From contig JACAXG010000012.1 in assembly GCA_018881555.1 (NCBI GenBank), positions 8,040,980-8,104,979 of the forward strand: a DNA stretch of 64,000 bases, read 5' to 3'. Shown here piece by piece: positions 51,101-62,300 of this stretch (its first letter is position 1; every line of letters starts with the position of its first letter). The notes under the pieces are model-generated. The model was given only the letters and a program-made list of their open reading frames with translations, made no database searches and was not told where the DNA came from. This stretch comes from Amblyornis subalaris. Lineage: Eukaryota > Chordata > Aves > Passeriformes > Ptilonorhynchidae. The position numbers and the translations under genes are program-made.

Positions 51101-51429
51101 TGGAGAATAGAAAGCCTAATTAATATTTTTATTATTAAAAAGGAATGCAAAGGAGGGGGCAATGGTCAGTGCTTAAGTGGCTCACCAATGTTTTCTACCC
51201 AAAAAAGAGGAAAAAAATTTCAAATTAGCATTTTATTCACAGTTTTGCCATTTGCAGGAAAAATGGAAAAGCCTTTGAAAGAGTGACAAAGCACAAGAGA
51301 AAAGCTGGCAGTAGACAGTATGGGGCAGAAGAGGAATGTGACAGGATTGTGAAATATACAATGTGAGAAGGTTGTACCTATTTTTAGACAGGCAGGGATG
51401 ATCAAGTGTAAAAGCAGTACATTTCCATG

Positions 51430-51535
51430 AATGATGTACAGCTCCTTTCATCCAAAAAGGTCAGCAGAGCCCTTACAGAGAGGTGACTCTGATCATATCT
51501 ATTTTAGAGATGGGGGAAAAGAGGTTAAGAAGCAG
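51430..51535. repeat. Possible MIR/CORE-SINE-like fragment
   Basis: The order GCAGAGCCCTTACAGAGAGG, then ATCTATTTTAGAGATGGGGG, then AAAGAGGTTAAG parallels the core and 3' part of MIR-type SINEs found in amniotes. It is heavily diverged, so the assignment is weak. Confidence 0.3.
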
Positions 51536-51849
51536 ACCCAATGTCCAATCAGTCTTTCTATAAACTTCAAAGCTCCGGATTAGTTCCTAAGGGTCTTGCC
51601 AAGGCTTGTCTACCAAGCCAGCAGCAGTCTTCAGCATGTAGCCATCCAGGACACAAAAAGAAACCAATTTTTTGCAGCATTATGTCTTGCGCATGCACAA
51701 GCACCTAACACACATCCACAAAGCCCGCTTGCCTAGCTGAAAAGCAGAGAAAAGCAAAGCATGTAGCAACGTTCAAAGAAATGGAAATGTTCCATTTTCT
51801 GCTGAAGAGGATGCATTTAACAAGTGCCCATTGCCATCCATGCTGAGCC

Positions 51850-52372
51850 CTGAAGGAGGGGAGGAACACCGGACTTTATCTCCCTGGGTCAGTGCAAGAT
51901 TCCCATCGAGAGCGATAAAGCCTTCGAAACGTGCTCCCCATTCAAACCCCTTCTCCACAGCTCCTTTCTGAAGGAAGCTCCTGGCTGGTGGGGAGCAGGG
52001 CTGGAGGACAGATGCTGGCGCCAGCCTGAGCACACAACCCAAGCTTCTGCCCCATTAATTGCCAGCACATCCTCCCCCGGGCCGGGCCCTGGGGACAGCA
52101 GCAGAGCGGCAGGGCCAGACGGGCACCCGGCAGCAACACCAGCAGCAAAACTACCCAATTAAGCCTCCAGAATATGAGAGTGAGGAGTGGGGAGGAAAAT
52201 GAAAAAGAAAGAAAAAAAAGGAAGATAGGAGAGGAGAGGAGAGGAGAGGAGAGGAGAGGAGAGGAGAGGAGAGGAGAAAAAAAGAAAAAAGAAAAGAAAA
52301 GAAAAGAAAAGAAAAGAAAAGAAAAGAAAAGAAAAGAAAAGAAAAGAAAAGAAAAGAAAAGAAAAGAAAAGN

Positions 52373-52430
<58 letters not shown>

Positions 52431-52760
52431 GAAAAGAAAAGAAAAGAGAAAAGGAAAAGAAAAGAAAAGAGAAGAAAAGAAAAAAGAAAAGAAAGAAAAA
52501 GGATGGAGTTGCTTGGCAACGGGAGGGCAGAAGCGGCTGTGCAGCAGGTCGGGCTGGTACCCAGGCAGCGGGGCTGGCCCATTAGCACCCCACATCTCAT
52601 GCATTTCGTGCCGGGGTCTCCTAGTAACAGCCTGTGCATGCCGGGCTGTTGCATTTCCCCTCCTCTCCTCCTGTTTCTCCCCATCACGCGAGGCATCGCT
52701 GTTTGCCCTAATTACACATTCTCTGCTGCTTCAAGCTGCCATTACTTCGGTCCCCAGAGG
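51850..52760. promoter_or_regulatory. GC-rich candidate regulatory block in KLF7 intron 2
   Basis: GC-rich, CpG-containing sequence (51850-52150 and 52501-52700) flanks a purine-only tract. The right half carries GTTGCTTGGCAAC at 52508-52520, a perfect 5-bp inverted repeat resembling the X-box bound by RFX factors. It also has an octamer-like ATGCATTT near 52600 and a TAATTA core near 52709. This composition inside a large AT-rich intron suggests an enhancer or internal promoter. A GC-rich repeat is an alternative. Confidence 0.35.
52227..52503 (+). repeat. 277-base purine-only pentanucleotide tract (GAGGA then GAAAA)
   Basis: The run has no pyrimidine and one ambiguous base (52372). It begins as about ten GAGGA pentamers (52227-52276) and continues as more than forty GAAAA-type pentamers with occasional AAAAAG or AGAGAAAAGG interruptions to 52503. 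Long Lys/Glu/Arg or Phe/Ser/Leu frames across it (up to about 226 codons) are produced by the repeat and are not genes. The KLF7 transcript reads the pyrimidine strand. Confidence 0.95.
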
Positions 52761-55199
52761 AGCAGCAAGAAATTTTAAAAAATGTCCTCTAATAAAGGCT
52801 TCTAGTTTCAGAATCTGTGGAGCTCTGAGAACTCAAAGATGCAAAGCAAGGTAGCAGTGGCAGAAGAAACAGATGAAAAATGAAAAAAATTCAGCAGCTC
52901 ACTGTGTCAGATTTTTCCAGCACCCTGAAATATGTTCTGTTCCCTTTGTTTTTTGAAAGGTATCTTAGAGAGTGGACAATGAGACAGCCTTTAAAGTGGT
53001 GCATATTTACATAATCAGGAGCAGTGTATCAAAGACGTATTCCTTGGAAACCTATGTTTTAGATCAAGAGTTTCTGAGAAATTCCAGACTATATATAAAG
53101 GCAAATAGGCCAGGAAAAATATGAGACACACACATCACAGACTGTGTTCAGAAATGACGAAAAAAATTAAGAGGAACAGACTCCCATTTTCCAGATGCTA
53201 ACATTTTAAATGGTTTTGCTCCATATTTTTGCTAATGAATGTAGGTTTTGCTTATTCAAACTATTGCAGTGCTCATGTTTTTCAGTATTTACCATCTTCT
53301 CCCTTTAGCCACTAGAAAATCAGAGAAAAGATGACCAAAAAAATGATGCAGACTGGCAGATACAGCACAGGAATAAAACACAAGGGGAAAAGAACATACA
53401 ATCCTTTTGATTTCCCACTTTTGTCAACAACAAAAATGGAAAAAGACCGAGGATCTCAATCATTCAGATATTGAATTTGAATTGGGGGTGGATGCAAACG
53501 GGAAATCATGTGCTTGGGCTTAAAGAATACACTGGCAAGTTCTCCCAGTAAAGATTGCCCAGGTGTCAAGGCACCACCTACATGGTGGCAGATGTGATGT
53601 TTGAAGGAGATCCCATCCTTCCTGTTGCTTTCTCCCTGTCCTTGAGCAGAGGTGGCAGGCTGCACCCAGCAGCACGTGAGCTCCTTGCTGCTCCACACTG
53701 AGCAGGGCTCAGTAAAAAGGTCTTGGCAATGCTGCTGGGCAACCCTTGGTGAAGCAGACTAATCTCAAGAGCACAAGTCAGAGAGTGAAGATAATCAATT
53801 TTACCAGCTAGGAAGTTCCCCCTCCCAGATTTCAGAAAAGGCACAAATGACTACTTGTCCTTAGCTCTAAGGGAGGTACATGCACCCAGTTGGAAACCAC
53901 CCAGGTCATTCATGCTGCCAGGTGAGTGTAACTAAAGGAGAACACAAAAGTATTACAACGTTCCCCTGCTGGGTGATGCTGCACCTTCAGGGAGAAAAAT
54001 TAAAGAGGTTTTCTGTATGAAACGTTCTCTAACACACATTCAGAGACAAACAAAGCCAAAGAAAAAATCACCTTTGGGATTCTATGGGTCTTGCAAAGAA
54101 TTAATGATAAAATATCACTCATATGGCAGTCAGTTTACAACACATCATAGCTTAATCCATTCAAGTTAATTTTTACTCATTTATTCACAGATAGAAGCCT
54201 TCTACTATTTTCAACTACACAGGCCAAGTTTTTAGCTAAACTTGCTCCACTGTGGACAGTTCTTTTCTCCCTGCCGCTCTCCAACACACATGCTCCAGTT
54301 TCTAAAATAACAAACAACAACCACACTGGAAAAAAACCTGAATGTGGAAAATTTCACTCTGCAGAAGGAAAGGCTTTGCAAACTTTACAGGTGACCAACA
54401 AGATGTACAAATGGAAGTTTATAATAACTAAGCTATTAAGATCTCTCTGTGTGTGGTAAGAGTCCAGATGTACAGCAGGAAGGAATAAATCCCTGCTAAG
54501 CCTCTGAATGTGCACTGCCATACAGTTGAGTATACCTTTCTTTCAGAACTCAGCTGGGCATCAGCTTTTATCTTGAAACTTATGTTTATCATCATTAGCT
54601 TAGCTAGCATGCCTGCAAATGTTTTTTCAGCATTCAATTTTTGCAGCCACAGTTTTCAGTCCTGAGTTTTGAAGGCCAGACATCTTCAGGAACAAATCTG
54701 CCTAACACAACATTTGGGTGCTTATCTGCAAATGGGGACTTCTGGGATTGCAAACTGCCCTGCAGTGTTTTAAAGGCTTTGATTCTTATTAAGCCTTCTT
54801 ATCATGTCTAAAGCTGACCAATGGAAAGATTTTGATTCTGCAGCTCTCCTGAAACAGGTTCTTTCACCCAGTGTGAAAGAAGTTGATCCCCACACAGGGT
54901 TGAAGTATTTACATACAATTCTGTGCGGGAAGGGGTGCTGTGTGGCAAATCCACAAAGGTAGGTGTAGATGTATTGCCTATTGCTTTAGTGAGAATCTGA
55001 ATCACCACGTGTGTTATGAAGGCAGTAAGCCCCTTTGAAATTTTATATGGCAGACTGTATACAATTGACATTGTGGTGATAAAAGGTGATCAAACACATG
55101 TGAAAGGCAAAGGCATGTTGAGAAATTATCTGTTATTCCTCTTACTGTCAGTTTGTCCAAGCCCCTGCTTTAGAGGGGTTAAGATTTTTTGTCAAAATG

Positions 55200-56540
55200 C
55201 ATGAAGTTTTGGCTTTCCTCTTAACGTGGGTTGCCACTTTGCATTCAAGAGGATTTTGCGTGGAAACACATCATGGCTGCCCAGCTAGGGCACAGCACTG
55301 AATGCAGCTTGGATGGAGTCTGGGCACAGCTCACAGTGCAAATCCTCTGGGACACAGTGCCATTCCACTGCTGGGCTCAGTGTCTGCCAGCAGGCACAGC
55401 AGTGGGAGCAGCAGGCTTCAAAATCCACCTGCCCAAGCCCTCCAGCTCCATTTTGGCCTTCATCCCCTGCTGGCCAGGCAGATAACGCCTTGTGACATCA
55501 CAGAGCTCTGTGCCACAGCAGCCCATGGCATCACATTGCCAACACGTGCGAGTGCGTAGAGACCAGCAGCCACTCAGTCCAGGTGGTCACCGCCTGAACT
55601 CTGATCAACATGGCAGGCCGAAGCAGATCATGTGTCAAGATGTCACCCTTGAAAAAGACCACAATGAGGCTCATCTTGGTGGTCTTCCTGACCATGGTAC
55701 TCCACAGGCTGTCTCTGTCACCCATGGTCGTCAAGTACATGGCCGGAGAAAGGACCAGCAGCATTGAGCCTTGCAATCCCCAGGAGTGGGTCAGGGTCAG
55801 GATGGACATCATTCCCAAGGGCCCAAAGAAACCGCCTGTTGTCACCAAGAGCATGACTACCGAAAGGACCAGCACCACAGGCCTTTGCAATTCTCAGGAC
55901 CGGGTCAGAGTCAGGATGGACATCACTCCTCAGTGACTGAAGCACTCATCCATTATCCCAGAGAGTGAAGCCTCTAACCTGCCCTACCCTCTGCCAGTTT
56001 TGGAACTACCTTGCCCCTTGACATGACCTAGTTGCTCTGTACAGCTTGGCAACCTGTGGGGCTGCTCAGCATGGCTTGTACTGCCTTCTGCATCTGGAGA
56101 AATGTAAAGAGACCACATGCACAGGGAAGGGGATGGATGTCCTCATCTTCAGTAACGACAGACGGCTGGGAAAAGAGCACCTTCAGGTGGTCCAAATTGT
56201 TCTATCGGGTGGAGGCCAAAACCAGCCCGCCATGCAGGGCCATGAAGTTTTTCTACCACCTCCACACGAAAGAGCGCTTCTGAACCAAGAAATCAAAGAC
56301 AATTGACAGAACAACCAAGATAAGGCCAGATTACAAGGAAAAAACAATATCAACTCACCAAACTAAGGAAGGAATAATTCCTGCAGGGGGAGATCATGAC
56401 CATCGACTCACGGTGCACTGATTCAAGAAACCCACCAGCTCAAAAGAAGAAGAAGACTGAGCAAAAGGAGCAAATAATTTAACCAAAAGAAGATAGAATA
56501 ATAATTAATGAATTAAAAATATAAACTATAACTTGTAGCC
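55200..56540 (+). mobile_element. Possible other part of a degraded retroelement
   Basis: This stretch is more GC-rich than its surroundings, with 60-110-codon frames in several phases, and leads into recognisable pol sequence. I could not match it to gag, pol, env or an LTR. It is grouped with the element by position and composition only. Confidence 0.3.
55610..55936 (+). other. Unrecognised 108-codon open frame with two 38-residue repeats
   Basis: The frame starts at an ATG followed by a basic stretch (MAGRSRSCVK) and a hydrophobic segment around residues 20-37 (LILVVFLTMVLHRLSL). Two copies of a 38-residue unit follow, with signatures ERTSSIEPCNPQEWVRVRMD and ERTSTTGLCNSQDRVRVRMD. The DNA period is exactly 114 bp. 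The shape could be a signal-anchored peptide or a fragment of a retroviral leader or env region, because retroviral pol sequence begins about 600 bases downstream on the same strand. The opposite strand is also open across the repeat, so coding is unproven. Confidence 0.25.
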
Positions 56541-57290
56541 AAGGAATATCAATGTCTTTGTTTCTGTCAAATGATCTGTGGGAGTGGCTAGACCAATTGG
56601 CAGTGCAGAGATAAACCCATGTGGGCTGATGGAATTGTGGCAAGGCATTGCTGCCCAGGTAGAGAAGCTGATTGTAAAAGTGCATCATGTAGATGCCCAC
56701 ATACCCAAGAGTCACACTGCTGCAGAACATCGCAACAATGAACAGGTGGATCAGGCTGCCAGGATTAAAGTGTCTCAGATGGATCAGGACTGGCAACATA
56801 AAGGTGAATTATTTCTGGCTCGTGGGTCCACAATGGCTCAGGTCATCAGGGAAGAAATGCAACATACAGATGAGCTTGTGATCAAGGGGTGGACTTAACC
56901 ACAGACAATGTCTTCCAGGTCATCCATAACTGTGAAACGTGCTGCAATTGAGCAGACCAAGCATAAAGCCATTGTGATACAGGGGATGACGGCTGAAATA
57001 TAAGTATGGGAAGACCTGGCAGATTCATCACATCCCACTCCCACAAATCCGCCAAGGCAGGCACTACATGCTGACAATGGTAGAAGCAACCACTGGATGG
57101 CTGGAGACGCACCCCGTGCCTCACGCCGCTGCCTGGAACACCATCCTGGGCCTTGAAAAACAAGTCCTGTGGTGACATGGGACCTGAGTCAGACAACGGG
57201 ATTCATTTCAAAAACAGCCTCGCAGACACCTGGGCCAGAGAGCATGGGATTGAGCGGGTGTATCACATTCCCTATCCCTATCAGGCTGGT
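56540..57290 (+). pseudogene. Degraded endogenous retrovirus pol (end of RNase H and integrase)
   Basis: In + frames, a stretch ending the RNase H domain (KVHHVDAHIPKSH, near 56680-56718) is followed by a conserved connection (NNEQVDQAARI) and then integrase. A CETC cysteine pair near 56929-56940 belongs to the HHCC zinc-binding region, then TMVEATTGWLE near 57077-57109, and in another frame SDNG near 57189-57200, the second catalytic aspartate motif. The element is dead: there are at least two frameshifts, in-frame stops near 56896 and 57173, and a His where the first catalytic Asp is expected. The glutamate region after 57270 is not recognisable. No reverse transcriptase, protease or paired LTRs were found nearby. 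Confidence 0.8.
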
Positions 57291-58531
57291 CTCCCTACCT
57301 GCAGTTGGTTTGTGCTGTAAGGTGGGCCCCACCTATGTCATTGTGCCTATGGTTTTATTTGGGATCCCACCACCATTGGCAAAAGTGCGGACACCTCTGC
57401 TGTATTTAGGTCAGCTTCCATGAAGCCTTGTAGATGACCCATTCCTGCTTGCAAGTTGCTGCTGCTGGTACGTAGGTATGTGGGACTGTGTCCACATGGG
57501 GTGTGAAACACAGGCTCTGGATTAGGAGAGGTCCACCCAGGCTGCTGGCTACTTGCCCAGATATGACCCAGACACAAAAACCCACCCTGTGCTTAGGAAA
57601 AGCCTCTAACCCAGCACCTGCTTTTGAGACGAGAGGTAGCGCACTTGGCTTTTCCTACCCAGAGCACTTCAGCTCTCCCGGTCATGCACACCTTAGCCTA
57701 AAACAGCATTTCTGAACACACATCTCCAATTCATGCCTGGCATGACCTCAAATACTTTGGAAGTGCTTTTGGACAAATGGACAAGAAAGTGATAGCTTCT
57801 AGTTGTTAACTTGCCAATTCTATCCAGTGTGGGACAGCAGCAACACAAAGGAAAATTGGCAGAAGACAATGGTTTGGTGGGGGGTTTTTTGAGTCTTTTT
57901 CTGTGATCTCTGTCATTTGAGCACTGGCTGGGTGCTTCACAGGGGCTCAGGAGTGGATGGGTATAAAGAAAACACTAAATTACAAACTTGAGAAGGCTCT
58001 TCTGTGCCTTACCAAGGCAGACCATAACACTTGGAGGCACCTGCACTAGCCCTCCTGCAGCTGCTGAAAAGACAGCAAACATCAATTTCCAGGTCCACCT
58101 TGTGCCAGAAGTCTTCCCACATGGCAAACAAAAAACCAAATAATACCTGTTTACATTTTCAAACCCAAACAATAAGACTGTTCCGGGCTACTGATTTGCA
58201 AATGATGGAGCAGAAACACAGGACTGAGAATTCAGGTATTGACAACCAAGCAACCAAGCACTGGTGTTTTAAGTGGCAAGGCCTGCTTTTGGCAGGGGCC
58301 ATCCTCCTGCTGTCTGGGTGATTCTCAAAGATCATTTCCTAAGCCTACGCTCTTGCTGTAATAATGAAGTAAGGCTCTGACCCTCCACAGTGAAATTACA
58401 GCATTCCCCTCCAAACTTGCCAAATGGCTAAAAGGCTTCAAGATCAAAAAATTTTAAGGCGCTCATGATCAGGTTGGGCTTATTTTAATCAGATTTGATA
58501 AAGACTTGTTATGTTTTTACACAAAAAACTT

Positions 58532-59050
58532 TTAAAAAGTACAACGCCACAACAAAAACACATCTTTCCAAATTGGCAAAGCACCGTACCCCCAAAAAAA
58601 TCCCGCCCTGAATGAAGGTCTTTCACATACCCTTCCTCCCTCAATTCCCTGGCTCTCATTTCCAGTGGCAAATTCACCCACTGCTTCATCTGCTGCCATG
58701 GGAGCTTCAGCATCCTCCTTGTCCCTCCATGTCCCCTTGGCAGGTTTCAGCCCTGCACACAGAGCTGCGGACTCGCCACAAAGATATGGGTCTCTGTATA
58801 ACAAAACATCTTGGGCTTTGGCTTTACTTTCTCCTATGTCACCAATACTGTTCTCCCAAATGCTCTTCCCTAAGTCACTATTCAAAGTCTTGCATCCTGC
58901 AGAACTGGTGCTACTCTTGGCAACTTGCCTTTTCCTTTTCTTCACTGACTTTCTGTTCATGCGTGCTACCACACTAACACAATACAGCAATGCACATTCC
59001 CATGTGCTATCACTGACACAGAGAGTCTTTATTTTTTCTGTTACTCCTTT
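58532..59050 (-). other. Unrecognised minus-strand open frame
   Basis: The frame is open from about 59047 to a stop near 58532. The ATG giving RMNRKSVKKRKRQ lies near 58957, and the possible N-terminal part before it (KTLCVSDSTWECALLYCVSV) has no ATG. The middle is rich in Ala, Gly and Glu and the basic KKRKR stretch could be a nuclear signal. I see no known domain. Position near retroviral remnants and an adjacent charged frame suggest a gag-like relic, but orientation is opposite to the pol piece at 56.5-57.3 kb. A 154-codon frame on the other strand overlaps it, so neither is secure. Confidence 0.25.
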
Positions 59051-59058
59051 ACTTTGTA

Positions 59059-59318
59059 TTAATCTTTTTTATCTATCATCAAGCCTGCTCTCCTCAACTT
59101 CGTTGCTTCCAATAATTTCCAAATTCTAGATATTTCCTCTTCTATTTCCAACATTTGGGGAAAGTTCTTCTCTATTGTTTTATATCCCATCTCAAAATCC
59201 TTCCTGTTGGTTAATGCTCTTTCTACTCTCATGTTGTTTTCTTGCAAGGTGGATTTGTTTGTTTTAGTTACTCTCACCCAGCACTTTGGATCAAAGAACT
59301 ATACAATTTAAAATAAGA
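59059..59318 (-). other. Unrecognised minus-strand frame with a coiled-coil-like stretch
   Basis: The frame reads FFDPKCWVRV at its start, then a charged helix-prone stretch (KNFPQMLEIEEEISRIWKLL) before a stop at 59059-59061. It lies just upstream of the frame at 58.5-59.05 kb and in a different phase, as if a frameshift had split one ancestral ORF. No family is recognised. Confidence 0.25.
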
Positions 59319-62300
59319 TGTCCTGACAATCTGAAACAAACCCACTTGCATAACTGCTATCTTGAGATTGCATGTAGACTGGTAACATCTATTTACATGG
59401 GTATTTCCCACTTGCTTAGGCTGTAGAAAACTAAATACAGATGTGAGGTGTCCAATTGTTGTTTCTCAGATTTGAGCTTAGGTTGTATCAAATCCTGGTT
59501 TTAGATGGATAAAGGAAAAAAAAAAGCAAACCGTCTGATACTCATAAAAAGCAAATCCTAGCAGAACTCCATAAGGGTAATATTTTTAACACTGTCCCAA
59601 TCTTAAGGATTTCCTGCTCTGTTTATATGTGATGCATTATCTCTGGTCAGAAAGTATCCATGCCATCTTACAACTTCCCCTGCACATTACTGCAAGGAAA
59701 GCTGATAGGAATGGTTTTGTCAGGAGATAGAAATCTCCATCAGTCTTTGATCTGGGAGACACAGCCACATCCCATGACTAATCTTTCCACAGGTCACAGG
59801 CCAGTTCACCCTTAGACTTATTTGCATTCAGACACTCTCCAGCAATATCCTGTTTTCTAATTTAGGAAGTACTGATGATTATACATGGGTTTTGGCTCAT
59901 TCGAATTCCTTCCCTCTCCACTCTCCATTACATTGGCAATTCATCTCCATGCATGTGTGAAGGCAGGATGAAAACTTCCCTCTCTCAAAAGAGAGAAAAT
60001 GCCATTGTTTGCACTGATGTCTGCTCCACGAATAACCGTGAGAGAATGTGCTAGGGCTGAATTACCATGCCAGTCCTGGTTGCTCCTTCTTTAGATGTCT
60101 TTACCTCACTCTGACACTGGCAATGTGGTTTTTCCAAACCTACAGTTCACCTTATCCTCCTGTTTACAGGTCCAGCTGCTATTTCTTCCCTGAGGTGCTT
60201 CTTTGCTGCACTCTGAGTCAGTCCCCACTGCTCTTAACTCCTTTACACACCCTTAACATTAGATGCTCCAGCTTGCTTTGAGTTCAGTCAAATATTTTCA
60301 TTTCCCTTTCCATACAGACAATGTTTTTCCCTTTCCCTTCCAGATTAAATTCTCTCCCACACAGATGATTGTTTTTCCATCTCCAAAGGTCATCCAGAAG
60401 GTGGTTTCATAACCAGTTCAACCACTGATGGGCCTTATAGTGCTGTCCTGATTCTCTTGCAGATGAGATGTGGGAGAGTAATGTGGAAGATCCATCAAGT
60501 GTAATGTGGGGTCTGACTGTCTCTGGGCTTCCCAGCAAAATGAAACCCCAAGAGAAGATTGTTCCCAATCTAGGAAGCTGCTATCAGCCTGCATTGCCTC
60601 CAGCCCAGACTGGCTCATCACACAGCAGCAAGGAACACCAGCCAGCGTCTGTCTGGTCAGCCTTACATATGAACGAAAGGAATGCAGCCTCCTTCCGCTG
60701 CCTTTCACCCCCCACCCGCTCCCCAGCCCATGGTTTTCTTGCTTTCATGCACTGCAGTAAATCCCTTTGATCCAGCAAGTGGACTTTGCACGTGCAAGTT
60801 GGGTGACCAGCCTGCATCTGCCTCCCTGCCTGTGAACTCCACACTGGGAGCTCTTTGTGTGTCAGGGCACTCACACCCTTTTACACAGAGCCCACGCTGG
60901 CAGACTGCTCTCGTATGACACAGTAACAAACTACCAGCCAAAGGAAAATATCTTGCAATCATTTCAGATCCTCTGGCTCAGCCACTGACTAAGTCAAGTG
61001 GCTACTAGCCATTGGCACTGCTGAGTGCATTCGCAACCCACAGCACACTCAGTTCAGGCATGAAAAAAAACNAAGCGCCCATGGAGAAAAGGGCTCCTTG
61101 TCCCTTGCCCTGAAGCCTGCGTGGGAAAGGAGACATTTGTAATTCAGTCCCAAATTTCCATAGCTACTCCTCTCTGTCCCTCTCTTTTACCAGAGGCAGG
61201 AGCCCCCTGTCGGGAAACCCCACTGAAGAGGTCAGTGTGAACACATTTAATGTCTTGATTGTACCAGCTCTCATTTAAGGCATCCAATGGTCAGTGTGTT
61301 TTAAGGGAACAGAGCACTTAAGCAGTATGAAGAGGTCTGAATGATTCTGTGCTTTGGATTCAAATAAGCTGTTTAGATAAGCCTATCACCCCCGTCCTCT
61401 TGATTTACTCAGATTGCTCCCTAGATGTAAATGTTCAAAGGTATTTAGACAACCTGCTTTCCACAGACAAAAGTGAGAGACAGGTTCCCTGCTCCAGGTT
61501 CTGCATCAAAGATGTGTTTTAACAACAAGGCTGCATTCAGTCCTCATCACAAAGGGAAACTATGGTTTTTACAAAGCTATGCACAGCTAGGACATGGCCA
61601 GGGGCAGGGTGATTATACAGTTGCTAAGACAGGAGAGATCATCATCCAGGTTTGTATTCCCTCTTGTCTTTTGCCTTCCTGCTTTCCTAACAACTTATGT
61701 GATCTGCTTAGGACATGGTGAACGGAAACAGAAACACTCCCAGAACTAGGGGCTGTTTAAACCACTGATGGTTTAACTGGCAAGATCGGAGGAGTAGCTG
61801 ATCCTACCAGGTGAGGTGCCAGGAATGGGAGGTGTGGGCTCTGCACCCAGGCAGCTGCAGTCTCATCATCTGATAAAGGTCTTCCCCATCTGCCAGCAAA
61901 GGCAGACTTGCCTTTCTCACCATGCCAAGCACTGCTGTGGATGGGCAGGCTCAGCACGTCACGGCACCATGTACAGTCTAAGGCTATTCAACAGGAAGAT
62001 CACAGAGCCAGTGAGAAACGTTTCTCAACATGGATTAATTGAATGAAAACATAGGATTTCACATGGTGACATTAGAGGGGAAAGGTTTTGACCTCAGACA
62101 CAAAATTCAACCAGATCTAAGCCCGGGTTCAAAAGCATGCAAGCTCTTACAAGATTTTGACAGCAACGGGTAAAGGTGTGGAGAGATTAGTAGTTTTTGC
62201 ACGTGCTCTTCGGGACTCTTTGTCCACATCCCCATCTACTGGGTGACAAAATCAGGAAAACTTCACAAGTTCACCCTTTCCAGGCTGTCATGTCATATCC

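Noticed and set aside
52174..52854. 226-codon plus-strand frame and 220- and 181-codon minus-strand frames
   Set aside because: They are pure translations of the GAGGA/GAAAA pentanucleotide tract (Lys/Glu/Arg or Phe/Ser/Leu repeats) with random ends.
58665..59129. 154-codon plus-strand frame with hydrophobic stretches
   Set aside because: Its hydrophobic part is the complement of charged minus-strand frames, and it has no domain or coding context; it is probably a shadow or random.
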